Notes: generated by a model not told the origin, from the sequence alone. Positions 25,289-33,561 are shown, numbered from the stretch's first letter. The stretch is 64,000 nt of DNA from Dictyobacter formicarum (GCF_016587435.1 NZ_BNJJ01000033.1:1-64000); one strand, 5' to 3'. Made by a program: numbers and translations.

Positions 25289-27436
25289 TTATAGCACAGA
25301 TACCTGCCAGACCCGAACGGTGTGGTCCAGGCTGCTGGAGGCGATGGATTTGCCATCGGGTGACCAGGCCACGGTCGTGATTATTCCATCCTGTCTCTGT
25401 CGAGTTATTATCAGGGTCCCGTTGTTGGCCAGCCAGATGGATACCGAGCCGTCGGTATGGCCGGTTGCTATATATGTGCTGTCAGGAGACCAGGCCAGGG
25501 AGTAGATGTTGCTACGATCGGTGAGGTTGCCCAGCGGCAGGATTTGCCTTCCGCTCATTGTATCCCAGCCAAAGACTTTGCCATTGGTGCCGGTCGCGGC
25601 CAGGAGTTTGCCATCGGGCGACCAGGTAATATCACGCAGCATACCGATGCCGCGGCTCGTGAGGATAAGAGGGGTATCCCCTGTGATAGTGTTCCAGATG
25701 CGGATGTCACCAGTTGCAGTACCAATCGCCAGGTTCTTATTATCTGGCGCCCACCTTAAGCAATATATATAGTCGGTGTTGTATGTATGGTCGAGATTGC
25801 CGTTGCTGGTATTCCATACCTGAACCGTGCTCTTGCCAACATCTGTATAGGTGGCGATAGCCAGATGGGTGCCATCGGGCGAGAGGGCCAGATCGTGTCC
25901 GGGCTGGGCCGGAGCGGAATTATAGGTGTAGATATGCTGTCCATTGCGGGCCAGCCAGCGCTGCACACTTTTTGTGCCGCCTGAGATAATCTGTGTTCCA
26001 TCACGCGACCAGAGGGCCTGGTAGCTCTCGCTCCCCTGTTTCTGGTAGATGAATTGACTCTTCCCTGTACTGGCATCCCAGATCTGGACGGTCTGGTCTG
26101 CGCTGGCAGAGACGATGCTGCGCCCGTCTGGCGACCAGGCGGCCGAGTAGACTGGACCAGTATGCCCATGATAGAGCATGGTATTGCCCGGCGTTGCTGG
26201 AGCCGGCCTTGACCTGTTAAGCCCCCCACCCTGGGGATTGTCTTTATGTAGTCCACTGTAGGTTGCGGCACCTGCCAGAGCAAGCAGGCCAGCGATGCCG
26301 CCGATAATAAAGGTGCGCCGCGATGGTCCGCTCCGTGGTAGACGCTCGCGTTGTGAGGGCGGGACCAGCCGCTGGCGGCTCTCTGACTGTATGGTGCGGC
26401 TTCCTTCCCGCTCATCGGTGGGCGCATGATGGATGCCTCCAGATCGTTGTTCGACGTGTGCCTGCAGGACCCGCTGGTTATTCAACTGGGCGGCGATCTG
26501 ACTGAGCTCTTCTTTGATGATGGTTGCGGTAGCTGGTCGCCGCATCTCATCCATATCCACCATCTGTAGAATGAGCGTTTCCAATCTGCTCAATGCTGGA
26601 TGTCCGGCCAGGTGAAGTGGCGCCAGGCGGAAAGGGGTCAGCGTCGGGTCCTGGCCGGAGATAAATTGGTGCAGCATCACCCCCAGGCTATAGATGTCGG
26701 CCCTGGGTGTGGTCTGGCCCTTGCCGTATTGTTCGGGCGCCGCGTAGCCAGGCGAGCCCAGCGGCATCGTATCCTTGATCTGGCCCGGCTTAAAGTGGCG
26801 CGCAATCCCAAAATCGATCAGGTAGAGATGGCCGTCAGCGCTACGCATAACGTTGGCGGGTTTGAGATCACGAAAGATGATGGGTGGCTGGCGCGTATGC
26901 AGGTAGTCCAGCACCGTGCAGAGCGGCATGCCGATGCTCAGCGTCTCTTCAACGGAGAGGTGTTTGTAGCCGGTGGCTGGATCTACTGCGGCCTTTTCCA
27001 GATAGTTCTCCAGCGTCTCGCCTTCGATATAGTCCATGACCAGGTACCAGCGGCCGCCATCGCTAAAGTGATCGTGGATGCGTGGCAGATGGGGATGATA
27101 GAGGCCGGCCAGCATCAGCGCCTCGTTCTTGAATCCCTCGACGGCCTCGGCCAGTTCCTGCGCGCTGAGCCCTTTTTGCCCCATTTCCTTGATGGCCACC
27201 AGGCGACCCCCAAACCGCGTGTCGGCCGCCTTATAGACCGCGCCAAAGCCGCCAATACCTGCGCGATCCACAATCCGATAGCGATCATTGAGCAAGACAT
27301 CGCCCTGCAACAGCCGCGTCTGCGAGCCGCTCGCGGCAGCTGTAGAAGAAAGAGGCTGCCCGCACTGATGACAAAAGACCGCGTGCGCCACATTGTCGGC
27401 GCCACAGGCCCCACATTGCAATGTTACGCTGGCCAT
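25289..27436 (-). CDS. Membrane Ser/Thr protein kinase with zinc ribbon and WD40 repeats
   Basis: 715 residues. N-terminal zinc ribbon (CGACGADN...CHQCG, residues 8-26), kinase at about 52-320 with GIGGFGAVYKA, VAIKEM, catalytic loop FRDLKPANVM (aspartate kept, H replaced by F) and LIDFGIARHF, so catalytically complete. A basic linker precedes one membrane span (about 375-392, FIIGGIAGLLALAGAA), then a WD40 propeller of roughly seven blades to the end, with TVQIWDASTG, DIRIWNT and VRVWQV. The kinase is inside and the propeller outside by the usual topology. Probably the head of the run with the nucleotidyltransferase and TIR fusion genes. Confidence 0.92.
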   Translation of the reverse strand: MASVTLQCGACGADNVAHAVFCHQCGQPLSSTAAASGSQTRLLQGDVLLNDRYRIVDRAGIGGFGAVYKAADTRFGGRLVAIKEMGQKGLSAQELAEAVEGFKNEALMLAGLYHPHLPRIHDHFSDGGRWYLVMDYIEGETLENYLEKAAVDPATGYKHLSVEETLSIGMPLCTVLDYLHTRQPPIIFRDLKPANVMRSADGHLYLIDFGIARHFKPGQIKDTMPLGSPGYAAPEQYGKGQTTPRADIYSLGVMLHQFISGQDPTLTPFRLAPLHLAGHPALSRLETLILQMVDMDEMRRPATATIIKEELSQIAAQLNNQRVLQAHVEQRSGGIHHAPTDEREGSRTIQSESRQRLVPPSQRERLPRSGPSRRTFIIGGIAGLLALAGAATYSGLHKDNPQGGGLNRSRPAPATPGNTMLYHGHTGPVYSAAWSPDGRSIVSASADQTVQIWDASTGKSQFIYQKQGSESYQALWSRDGTQIISGGTKSVQRWLARNGQHIYTYNSAPAQPGHDLALSPDGTHLAIATYTDVGKSTVQVWNTSNGNLDHTYNTDYIYCLRWAPDNKNLAIGTATGDIRIWNTITGDTPLILTSRGIGMLRDITWSPDGKLLAATGTNGKVFGWDTMSGRQILPLGNLTDRSNIYSLAWSPDSTYIATGHTDGSVSIWLANNGTLIITRQRQDGIITTVAWSPDGKSIASSSLDHTVRVWQVSVL

Positions 27437-27710
27437 ATCCCAATCCTTTGGATGAACGCAGCCGCCTGAGCGATCAACCGCGCTTAAAACACGATTACAT
27501 TTAGCTTGCTAATAATTAATATTATTATTGATAAACGCTGTACTTGCCAGTTATTGTGGCATGGCTTCTTCTCTCTTGTGCACTTTTCTTGCAAATTACG
27601 TTAAGATGCTTTTATGCTTTCTATTATATGCTGAAAAATCATGTATCATATCAATAATCGTCGCCCAATATGATTTTTCGGCTACTTTAAAGCTAAAGGA
27701 GTAGAATGCT

Positions 27711-28220
27711 GTGGATAATCAGAATATAACAACCAGGCGGATCGCCGTTTATCCTGGAAGCTTTGATCCTATCACGAATGGGCACCTGGATATTGCCAGG
27801 CGGGCTGCACGCCTGTTTGACATGTTGATCATCGCGGTCTATGCTAATCCTCGCAAGGCATTGCTTTTTTCGCTAGAAGAGCGCCTCTCCCTCTGTCGCG
27901 CCGTAGTGAAAAGCTCGGATCTTCCAAATGTGCGAGTCGAGAGCTTCACAGGATTGACGGTTGACTATGTGAGTAGTTTGGGTGGACAGGCGATTGTCCG
28001 GGGACTGCGCTCTCCCAACGACTTTGAAGGTGAATTTCAGATGGGGTTGATGAATCATCGGCTAGCGCCCGCGATTGAGACGGTTTGCCTCTTTACTAAC
28101 CAGGAGCATCTCTTTGTCAGTTCATCAAGGTTGAAGGAAGTTGCCAGTCTAGGTGGGGATGCCAGTGGCATGCTGCCTTCCGTTGTCGTTGAGGCCTTGC
28201 ACCAAAAATTTACCCAGTAG
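27711..28220 (+). CDS. coaD: Phosphopantetheine adenylyltransferase
   Basis: 169 residues. GTG start with AAAGGAG 10 nt upstream; the earlier ATG is out of frame. CoaD makes dephospho-CoA from 4'-phosphopantetheine and ATP. Signature IAVYPGSFDPITNGHLDIA (the TxGH nucleotide site) at residues 12-30, KSSDLPNVRVESFTGLTVDY, GLRSPNDFEGEFQMGLMN near residue 105, and the C-terminal SSSRLKEVASLGGD motif near 140. All expected residues are present. The GNAT gene follows 30 bp later on the same strand. Confidence 0.96.
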   Translation: MDNQNITTRRIAVYPGSFDPITNGHLDIARRAARLFDMLIIAVYANPRKALLFSLEERLSLCRAVVKSSDLPNVRVESFTGLTVDYVSSLGGQAIVRGLRSPNDFEGEFQMGLMNHRLAPAIETVCLFTNQEHLFVSSSRLKEVASLGGDASGMLPSVVVEALHQKFTQ

Positions 28221-28250
28221 GATTTGCACTTTTTTAGTAAGAGGAGGGTT

Positions 28251-28733
28251 ATGGATTTATCAATTCGACCTATGTCGAACGATGACATTGAGAACGTAGT
28301 TCAATTATCATTGTTGGCGTGGGAGCCAGTTTTTAGCTCATTTAAGCAAGTGCTAGGACCTCGCATCTATCCGCTTATCTATCCAGATTGGTTGAGGCAG
28401 CAGCGAGAGGGGGTGGAGACGGCCCGTCGCGATGAAAAAAACGTCGTCTGGGTAGCAGAATTAGATAGTACCGTGACCGGATTTATCGTCTATAGCTTGA
28501 ACCACGAGGAGCAAACCGGGGAAGTTGAATTACTTGCCGTGCATCCTAGCTATCAAAATCGTGGCATAGGTACGGCATTGAACAATTTTGTGCTGGCAAA
28601 GATGAAAGAAAGCGATATAAAGCTTGCCGTTGTTGGCACTGGTGGGGATCAAGGGCACGCGCCCGCCAGAAGATCTTATGAGAAAGCTGGCTATACGCCT
28701 TTGCCGCTGGTGCGCTACTATAAAGCCCTGTAG
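28251..28733 (+). CDS. GNAT family N-acetyltransferase
   Basis: 160 residues from the ATG after GAGGAGG. The GNAT core is seen at residues 66-130: VWVAELDSTVTGFIVYSL, then motif A VELLAVHPSYQNRGIGTALN (acetyl-CoA pyrophosphate loop RGIGTA) and RRSYEKAGYTPLPLVRYYKAL. The N-terminus (WEPVFSSFKQVLGP) resembles aminoglycoside 6'-acetyltransferase-like members, but the substrate is open. Probably co-transcribed with coaD. A long hairpin follows the stop. Confidence 0.88.
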   Translation: MDLSIRPMSNDDIENVVQLSLLAWEPVFSSFKQVLGPRIYPLIYPDWLRQQREGVETARRDEKNVVWVAELDSTVTGFIVYSLNHEEQTGEVELLAVHPSYQNRGIGTALNNFVLAKMKESDIKLAVVGTGGDQGHAPARRSYEKAGYTPLPLVRYYKAL

Positions 28734-28768
28734 AAGAGGAATGGATGGGGTCGCCCAACATTTCTTCC

Positions 28769-28817
28769 ATTTGTTGGTGCAAACCGTGCGCACCGCGCAC
28801 AGTTTGCACCAACAAAT
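28769..28817 (+). terminator. Long hairpin after the coaD-GNAT pair
   Basis: A 23-bp stem with one mismatch and a 3-nt loop (ACC); arms begin ATTTGTTGGTGCAAAC and end GTTTGCACCAACAAAT, followed by AAAAAGGG. Its stability is high, but the U-tract is poor for the plus strand. It is followed by a GC-rich block also found at 41.17 kb. Confidence 0.5.
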
Positions 28818-28825
28818 AAAAAGGG

Positions 28826-28864
28826 CTCGGGCACGCATGCTGCCGCCCGAAAGGGGGCGCTCTG
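28826..28864 (+). repeat. GC-rich repeat, first copy (second near 41168-41206)
   Basis: The block CTCGGGCACGCATGCTGCC...GGGGGCGCT recurs with changes at 41.17 kb as TGCGGGCGCGCATGCGCC...GGGGGCGCT. Both lie between genes and after an AT-rich stretch. Function unknown. Confidence 0.4.
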
Positions 28865-28888
28865 ATTTCCAGGGCTCTGGAAATCAGA
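28861..28888 (-). terminator. 12-bp stem-loop overlapping the stop of the P-loop kinase gene
   Basis: TCTGATTTCCAG/CTGGAAATCAGA with a GGCT loop; the TGA stop of the minus-strand gene is inside the right arm. No U-run follows, so it may protect the 3' end. Confidence 0.45.
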
Positions 28889-29627
28889 AATTCTCTAAAA
28901 GGTTGAGCAGATGATCGCGGTCGGCGTTATTTTTAATCACATAGACTTTCTCCTTATACTTTTCAAGGTAGCGAAAGGTGAAGCCTTTGGTTTGTTTGGG
29001 TTCGACTGTGGCGCGAAACTTGTCGTGGTACATACGCAAAAAGTCGAGGTCTGCAGCCTCGCTATCAACTGGATATGTCTCTTGATACCATTGCTTGAAT
29101 TCTTCGGTTGGTGGCTCGCTGATCTGGCGATATATGTCGAGATAGGTGGGCGCGAAATCTGCTGTAAAGCCGCTCGCCGGAGGCTCTGTGACGCGGCGAT
29201 AGGTGTCCAGGTAGCGTGCCACGAACTCGGAAGGCGGGAGATCCGCTCGATTGTACAGAGGACGCATTCCTTTGAGGAGCGGCCAGAGAAATCTGGTGGC
29301 GTATGGATTGGTGCCGTTCAGGGTTTTGACAACGTGACGGCGCAGCACGCGCCAGACGGCCACCGACCAGGGAATATCGATCATGACGATGTAGTCGGCC
29401 TCATGCATAAAGGGGTCGGTCCAGAACAGGTAGATGCCCTCTGTAACCCAGCCCGGCTGCTCGATGATGGTCAGGGCCTCTTCCACATAGAGTGCAAGTG
29501 GACCCATACCATGCTTCCAGCCAAGCTTATCCAGATCATAATGAGGAATATGAAATCTGCTTCCCAACGTTTCGGCCAGAGTCGTTTTTCCGCTGCCGGC
29601 ACCACCAATAATATGTATTTTGAGCAT
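28884..29627 (-). CDS. P-loop kinase (adenylate kinase-like) with C-terminal repeats
   Basis: 247 residues from MLKIHIIGGAGSGKTT, with AGAGGA upstream; earlier methionines would add a non-conserved tail. The Walker A IIGGAGSGKTTLAE is at the very start, DKLGW near 33, and a Walker B-like YIVMIDIPW near 80, as in AAA_17/AAA_18-type small kinases of nucleosides or small molecules. From residue 131 on there are imperfect repeats of about 24 residues around YLDTYRRVTEPP, YLDIYRQISEPP and FLRMYHDKF, which are not part of the kinase fold. Substrate unknown. Confidence 0.78.
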   Translation of the reverse strand: MLKIHIIGGAGSGKTTLAETLGSRFHIPHYDLDKLGWKHGMGPLALYVEEALTIIEQPGWVTEGIYLFWTDPFMHEADYIVMIDIPWSVAVWRVLRRHVVKTLNGTNPYATRFLWPLLKGMRPLYNRADLPPSEFVARYLDTYRRVTEPPASGFTADFAPTYLDIYRQISEPPTEEFKQWYQETYPVDSEAADLDFLRMYHDKFRATVEPKQTKGFTFRYLEKYKEKVYVIKNNADRDHLLNLLENF

Positions 29628-29845
29628 TGTGCTATCTTTCCTCTGCGATAGAAAATCTACTGACATTTTTTCTTTCTGGAATAATTGATCCGCCACTCTA
29701 TTAAAGAGTGAATGAAGCATAGATCGTATGCCAGCCATGCACGCAGAAAAGCACCTGCACCTGGTTCTATAGCGGGAGGCAACTTCAACGGACCTATCGA
29801 ATAGGGAAGCTTATCAGGAAAATACCGATCATTAAGGAGAAGTTG

Positions 29846-30031
29846 CTAACGCTCTGCCAGATGGAAGGTCAGGACAAAACAAACGCCCGTCGTGTCTCTG
29901 ACGGCGACAGTATTGCTTTCCTGCTGAATGTTCTGGCATACGTTAGCGCTGATCGGGCATATTACTCCTTCGCGAATAATAGTGTTTGCTCCTCCAAGAT
30001 ACACAAAAGCAGCTGAAAAGTCAATCAGCAA
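29846..30031 (-). CDS. Possible small protein downstream of the SLATT gene
   Basis: 61 residues from a TTG that lies 6 bp after the SLATT-like gene's stop, with AGGTAG close before it. The sequence (LGGANTIIREGVICPISANV, then VRDTTGVCFVLTF) has three cysteines and looks protein-like but matches nothing I recognise. It may be coupled to the gene upstream or be chance. Low confidence. Confidence 0.25.
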   Translation of the reverse strand: MLIDFSAAFVYLGGANTIIREGVICPISANVCQNIQQESNTVAVRDTTGVCFVLTFHLAER

Positions 30032-30036
30032 TCTAC

Positions 30037-30558
30037 CTAACTTTTCGTTATCTGTGGCACCTGCACGAGCTTAAAATATTCTTCCGCTTCTGCATGGATT
30101 GCTCCCTGGGTTTCATTGATTAATTGCTCGGTCGCGTGCAGCGCTATTTCTATCCCTTTCTGGGGATCCATTTCATGTTTAGCTTCTGATATTTTTAGCT
30201 CCCACATCCAGAGCAGATGTTCAAGCGTAAGCTGGGCATGCATATATCCTTTCCAACTGTCTTCCCAGCGAAAGAAAGCGTTCAGGCCGGTCAGGCCGGC
30301 AATCAGTAAGGCAACGATGGGGAGCACTGTGATCCTCCAGAGACCGTCAAGCGTAGCTAAAAAAGGAATACTCACACTGAAAATGATGATAAGTGCACTG
30401 GAGATGCGAAAATAATTCTTTGCTTTTGGCGCACGCTCTCTATACCACTGTAGCTGCCGTGAAGCATACATTTCTTTAATATGTGTCAGTTCCTCTATTA
30501 AAGAAATAAAACGTGCATCGCTCTGTTGATAGGGAATTGTTGCCTGCTCTTTGCCCAT
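30037..30558 (-). CDS. DUF4231/SLATT-like two-span membrane protein
   Basis: 173 residues, ATG after AAGGAGG. A helical N-terminal region ends in MYASRQLQWYRERAPKAKNYF, followed by two membrane spans (about 52-72 and 75-93, SALIIIFSVSIPFLATL and LPIVALLIAGLTGLNAF) and a long cytosolic helical tail (EHLLWMWELKISEAKHE). This is the SLATT/DUF4231 plan, a family predicted to act as membrane effectors of nucleotide-signalled systems. Here no nucleotide cyclase or sensor lies next to it; the nearest nucleotidyltransferase is about 5 kb away. Effector action is therefore only a possibility. Confidence 0.75.
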   Translation of the reverse strand: MGKEQATIPYQQSDARFISLIEELTHIKEMYASRQLQWYRERAPKAKNYFRISSALIIIFSVSIPFLATLDGLWRITVLPIVALLIAGLTGLNAFFRWEDSWKGYMHAQLTLEHLLWMWELKISEAKHEMDPQKGIEIALHATEQLINETQGAIHAEAEEYFKLVQVPQITKS

Positions 30559-30747
30559 TGTATTTCCTCCTTGAATCGGCTAAACCTCTATCCTGAAAGA
30601 ATTATATGCTATATCGGGATGAAGGTTAAATAATACTATGGTAGTGAGCGGAACCGGAAACTTTTTGTTGTGGCTATTCGTGATGAAAGAAAATAGTGGA
30701 CCGTTGTTTCTTTAAAAACTGTTGGCTGCAATATAGAAAGTGTGATA

Positions 30748-31278
30748 ATGATGTCGGACTTGAAGCATAGATTAGATGAAGAGATTCGCAAAGGAAAATA
30801 TGTTGAGGAGGCGTTAAAGAGGAATACTGATATCAGTAGTCCTTTCCATGAAGAAGAGCCGCCAGCACCTCTAGAAGAGACAGATACTGCAGAGAATGCG
30901 TCTGAGCGCCCGGTCCAGTCGATCCAGCCACAGACGTCTGAGCCACGGGGTGAGCAGGAGCAGCCCGAGACAGCGGTGACTGATACTGCTGCGGATGACC
31001 TGCAGTCTGCTCAGCAGCGAGATGATGAGCGTGGCGAGCGCCATGATGGGCAGGTAAATCTGGGCGATCTCTCGGCGCGCGATGGGTCCCAGGCGGATCA
31101 GCGCAAGCAGGGGGCCAGCACCGGGGGCGCCAATACCAGCAGCAGCACAGTTGATACTGGCCGTACCAGCCCGACCCATGCTGGCGAAGCCAACTCGCGC
31201 GAGCGCGGCTCGGCCTCTACCTCGGATGTGGATCAAACAGGTGGCGAGCCCCCGGCCGGTGGCAGAGACAAGCAATAG
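30748..31278 (+). CDS. Acidic, disordered hypothetical protein
   Basis: 176 residues; ATG chosen, with a GTG 6 bp upstream as alternative. After a short helical start (SDLKHRLDEEIRKGKYVEEA) the chain is low-complexity: rich in Glu, Asp, Gln, Ser, Thr, Gly and Pro, with no hydrophobic core (for example GGANTSSSTVDTGRTSPTH). It is probably intrinsically disordered. The first 30 residues could be a partner-binding helix. A good intrinsic terminator follows, which supports a real transcript. No family recognised. Confidence 0.6.
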   Translation: MMSDLKHRLDEEIRKGKYVEEALKRNTDISSPFHEEEPPAPLEETDTAENASERPVQSIQPQTSEPRGEQEQPETAVTDTAADDLQSAQQRDDERGERHDGQVNLGDLSARDGSQADQRKQGASTGGANTSSSTVDTGRTSPTHAGEANSRERGSASTSDVDQTGGEPPAGGRDKQ

Positions 31279-31306
31279 CGATTTTCACATAGAACCGACA
31301 TATATC

Positions 31307-31338
31307 AGCAACATCATCAATTTGATGGTGTTGCTTTT
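31307..31338 (+). terminator. Intrinsic terminator
   Basis: 12-bp stem AGCAACATCATC/GATGGTGTTGCT (one G.T pair or mismatch), a 5-nt loop, then TTTT. It begins 29 bp after the stop of the acidic protein gene. Confidence 0.7.
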
Positions 31339-31350
31339 GCTTGATGCCTG

Positions 31351-32337
31351 CTAGTTTCCAATATTACTCCCTGCTGCATCCGGGATATTGCCGGGTGTGC
31401 TCGCTTTCTCTGCTGCGAAGAAGGTGCGCGACGCTTGCGGTATCCACTGCAATGCGGCACAGGCCAGCACCATCATGATCATGAGAATCTGGACGAAGAC
31501 GGCGTAAATGCGCTGATTGGGGCCCAGGACAGCCGGTACGTCCGTTGGCGAGGACCACTCATAGAGTATTTCCAGTACCACCAGCCCACTGACAACGCTA
31601 CTGACTATCCGTGCCCAGTTTTTGCCTGTGCGGATCAGGAAGGCAAGGATGGCGGCGCTGCTACCAAAAACAATGTGCGCGCCTACAACGATCAGCTGGA
31701 TTGAAGCTACCGCTCCATCGACTTCGCTCTGTGAGAAGTTGGGATGCATGCTCCTGACGGCGTTCGCGACCTGCGGGCGATTAAGGATAAAGAGCGTGAG
31801 CACAGCTACGCTGATCAGGGCATACAGCAGGTAGCTGCCGGTTGCCAGATTGATTTCCAGCGGCACCTTGCTATGCTTCTTCTTCTCATCAGGTACCGCG
31901 CTGGCCGCTTGAGGCTGCGCCGACTCGGTCTGCCTCCCTTGCGTTATGTGCCATACCTGGATGAACAGGTACATATTTACTGCAAACATCAGCATGGCAT
32001 TGGTGGGATGGAGTGCAGCCAGGAAGGGGGCGCTTCTGGCCAGACCGGCCAGCGTTACCTGGAGCAGGGTCAGCACAAACAGCACCGCACTAAAAACGGT
32101 AATGCGTCCAGGCAGCCGTACCAGTAGTCCCACCAATGGCAGCAGCAGCGTTAGCAGCAACAGCACCATCCCCAGAATACTATGGGCCGTCTGACCCCAG
32201 GCCGCATCGGCGAAGAGCGAGGTTCCAATCAGAAAACCTTGCAGTAAGGTGCCAGACAGAATCAGTCCGGCCAGTGTTAAGTAGACAAACAGCGTCCAGC
32301 GCTGTGGCATAAACGTTTTGTTGGGCGCTACTTGCAT
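31351..32337 (-). CDS. Multi-span membrane protein, DUF6220-like plus four-helix module
   Basis: 328 residues, ATG after AAAGGAG. The N-terminal half has four spans (FVYLTLAGLILSGTLLQGFL, HSILGMVLLLLTLLLPLVGL, ITVFSAVLFVLTLLQVTLA, AMLMFAVNMYLFIQVWHI), the DUF6220 pattern with a histidine in the second span reminiscent of cytochrome b561-type haem ligands. A polar linker with DEKKKHSK follows, then four more spans as in short actinobacterial membrane proteins (LLYALISVAVLTLFIL, IVVGAHIVFGSSAAILAFL). It appears to be a fusion of two modules. Function unknown; inner membrane. Confidence 0.7.
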   Translation of the reverse strand: MQVAPNKTFMPQRWTLFVYLTLAGLILSGTLLQGFLIGTSLFADAAWGQTAHSILGMVLLLLTLLLPLVGLLVRLPGRITVFSAVLFVLTLLQVTLAGLARSAPFLAALHPTNAMLMFAVNMYLFIQVWHITQGRQTESAQPQAASAVPDEKKKHSKVPLEINLATGSYLLYALISVAVLTLFILNRPQVANAVRSMHPNFSQSEVDGAVASIQLIVVGAHIVFGSSAAILAFLIRTGKNWARIVSSVVSGLVVLEILYEWSSPTDVPAVLGPNQRIYAVFVQILMIMMVLACAALQWIPQASRTFFAAEKASTPGNIPDAAGSNIGN

Positions 32338-32473
32338 AGCGACTCTCCTTTATGTGAAAAGTAATTAAGTATGATTTATATAAATTCACGTGCATTAATA
32401 GTATCAGTGGAAGGCGGGTACGTAGGTGCTTCTTTCCTGGTTGCCAACCATATCGATCAAAAATGGAGCCTGC

Positions 32474-32857
32474 TTACTCCGAAATGCTGTGTGATCCGGC
32501 TACCTGCTGTTCAAGCAGATTACCCTGTAACCGGGTAATGGTTTGTGTCAGCCACTCACGTTCAGCGTCCAGCAGGGCGTGTAGATGTCCCTCGATTATC
32601 CATTGTTTGATATCCTGTATATTCTTTGCCTCTGGCGGTTGCCCTATCAGTTCCTGAGAGCGCACTACCAGTTGCAGGCGTTCCTCCAGCACGGTCAGCG
32701 CCTCTGGCAGCGAAAGTGTATGCAAAAAGAACAGGCTCAAATCCATCTCGGTCAACTCACGACCATGGGCATGCAGCGCATTACTGAAGAGTGTAAAGAA
32801 GCGCTGCCGCTCACTGCGGGTTACCGCGGGCAAGCATAGGCAGATGATTTGCCACAT
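32474..32857 (-). CDS. Orphan PadR C-terminal-domain protein
   Basis: 127 residues with a perfect AAGGAGG before the ATG. The C-terminal 70 residues match the dimerisation helix of PadR regulators (LFFLHTLSLPEALTVLEERL near residue 42, LHALLDAEREWLTQTITRL near 95), but there is no winged helix in front: the first 40 residues (ICLCLPAVTRSERQRFFTLF) are not DNA-binding in appearance. It could be a truncated repressor that forms mixed dimers, or a decaying gene. A second PadR-like tail lies just upstream on the same strand. Confidence 0.6.
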   Translation of the reverse strand: MWQIICLCLPAVTRSERQRFFTLFSNALHAHGRELTEMDLSLFFLHTLSLPEALTVLEERLQLVVRSQELIGQPPEAKNIQDIKQWIIEGHLHALLDAEREWLTQTITRLQGNLLEQQVAGSHSISE

Positions 32858-33279
32858 AGATCCTCCTTTTTCTGATACGTGTTCATTGCTGACTCTGGCC
32901 GCGTGCCTCCATGTGCATCATACTGAGCGACTGTTCCAGCCAGGCCAGTTCGGTTTTTAGCAAAATAGAGAAGTGATGGAGTTTCACCTTAGTCCACTGG
33001 TAGCTACAGTGTAGCCAGGTGACATGACGGCAACATGAACCTGGCGCGCCAATTTTGTCATCATCTTGTCATCTTGATGTGCGATAATGGAGATCAAGCC
33101 TTTTTTATCGCGGATTGAACAGATTTTCTTTTCAAATGCGGACAGGCGAGAACTTGATGACAAATCCATGACAAAACTGAATGCTAGAATTCATGTCCCG
33201 GTCATGTGGCAAAACTATACTGTGTTTATCCACAAAAACTACAAGTGGTGAATATATAAAAAGATAAAGGAGATTGTAT
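32858..33279. other. Intergenic region, 422 bp, with PadR remnant
   Basis: Apart from the PadR tail remnant, it holds about 290 bp of AT-rich sequence with short direct repeats of TCATCTTG near 33060-33075 and the upstream region of the SHOCT gene. A 61-codon minus-strand frame over 32984-33169 shows no protein-like pattern. Confidence 0.4.
32883..32990 (-). pseudogene. Remnant of a second PadR C-terminal helix
   Basis: Reading to the TGA at 32883-32885, the last 36 codons give VKLHHFSILLKTELAWLEQS, which matches the terminal helix of PadR proteins such as the one at 3339. Further upstream the frame stays open but stops resembling PadR, and no start with a ribosome site is seen. Likely the end of a decayed regulator gene. 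Confidence 0.4.
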
Positions 33280-33522
33280 ATGCACTGGGGATATGGCTTC
33301 TGGCCTATGATACCGTTGTTCTGGATTGGTTTTGTGGCGCTCTTTTGTTGGGGCGCGTCTCGCCTGTTCGGCTGGAGGAATAGGCGCGGGCCCTTTGAGA
33401 TGTCGATGGAGCCGAACGCGCTGGAGATCTTGCGCCGCCGCTATGCGAGCGGCGAGATCGATGGTACGACCTTCGATCAGATGCGCGAGCGCCTGGAGGG
33501 TTCTGCTCGCCCCCGCTATTGA
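33280..33522 (+). CDS. SHOCT-domain small membrane protein
   Basis: 80 residues, ATG after AAAGGAG. One membrane span (about 8-28, MIPLFWIGFVALFCWGASRL), a basic stop-transfer RNRRG, and a C-terminal SHOCT motif (ALEILRRRYASGEIDGTTFDQM, given here as two helices). SHOCT motifs are oligomerisation/anchoring modules found at the ends of many membrane proteins. A hairpin follows the stop. Role unknown. Confidence 0.82.
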   Translation: MHWGYGFWPMIPLFWIGFVALFCWGASRLFGWRNRRGPFEMSMEPNALEILRRRYASGEIDGTTFDQMRERLEGSARPRY

Positions 33523-33561
33523 GAGGCGTGGGCACTTCAGTTTCCTTCCCGTTATTACGAT

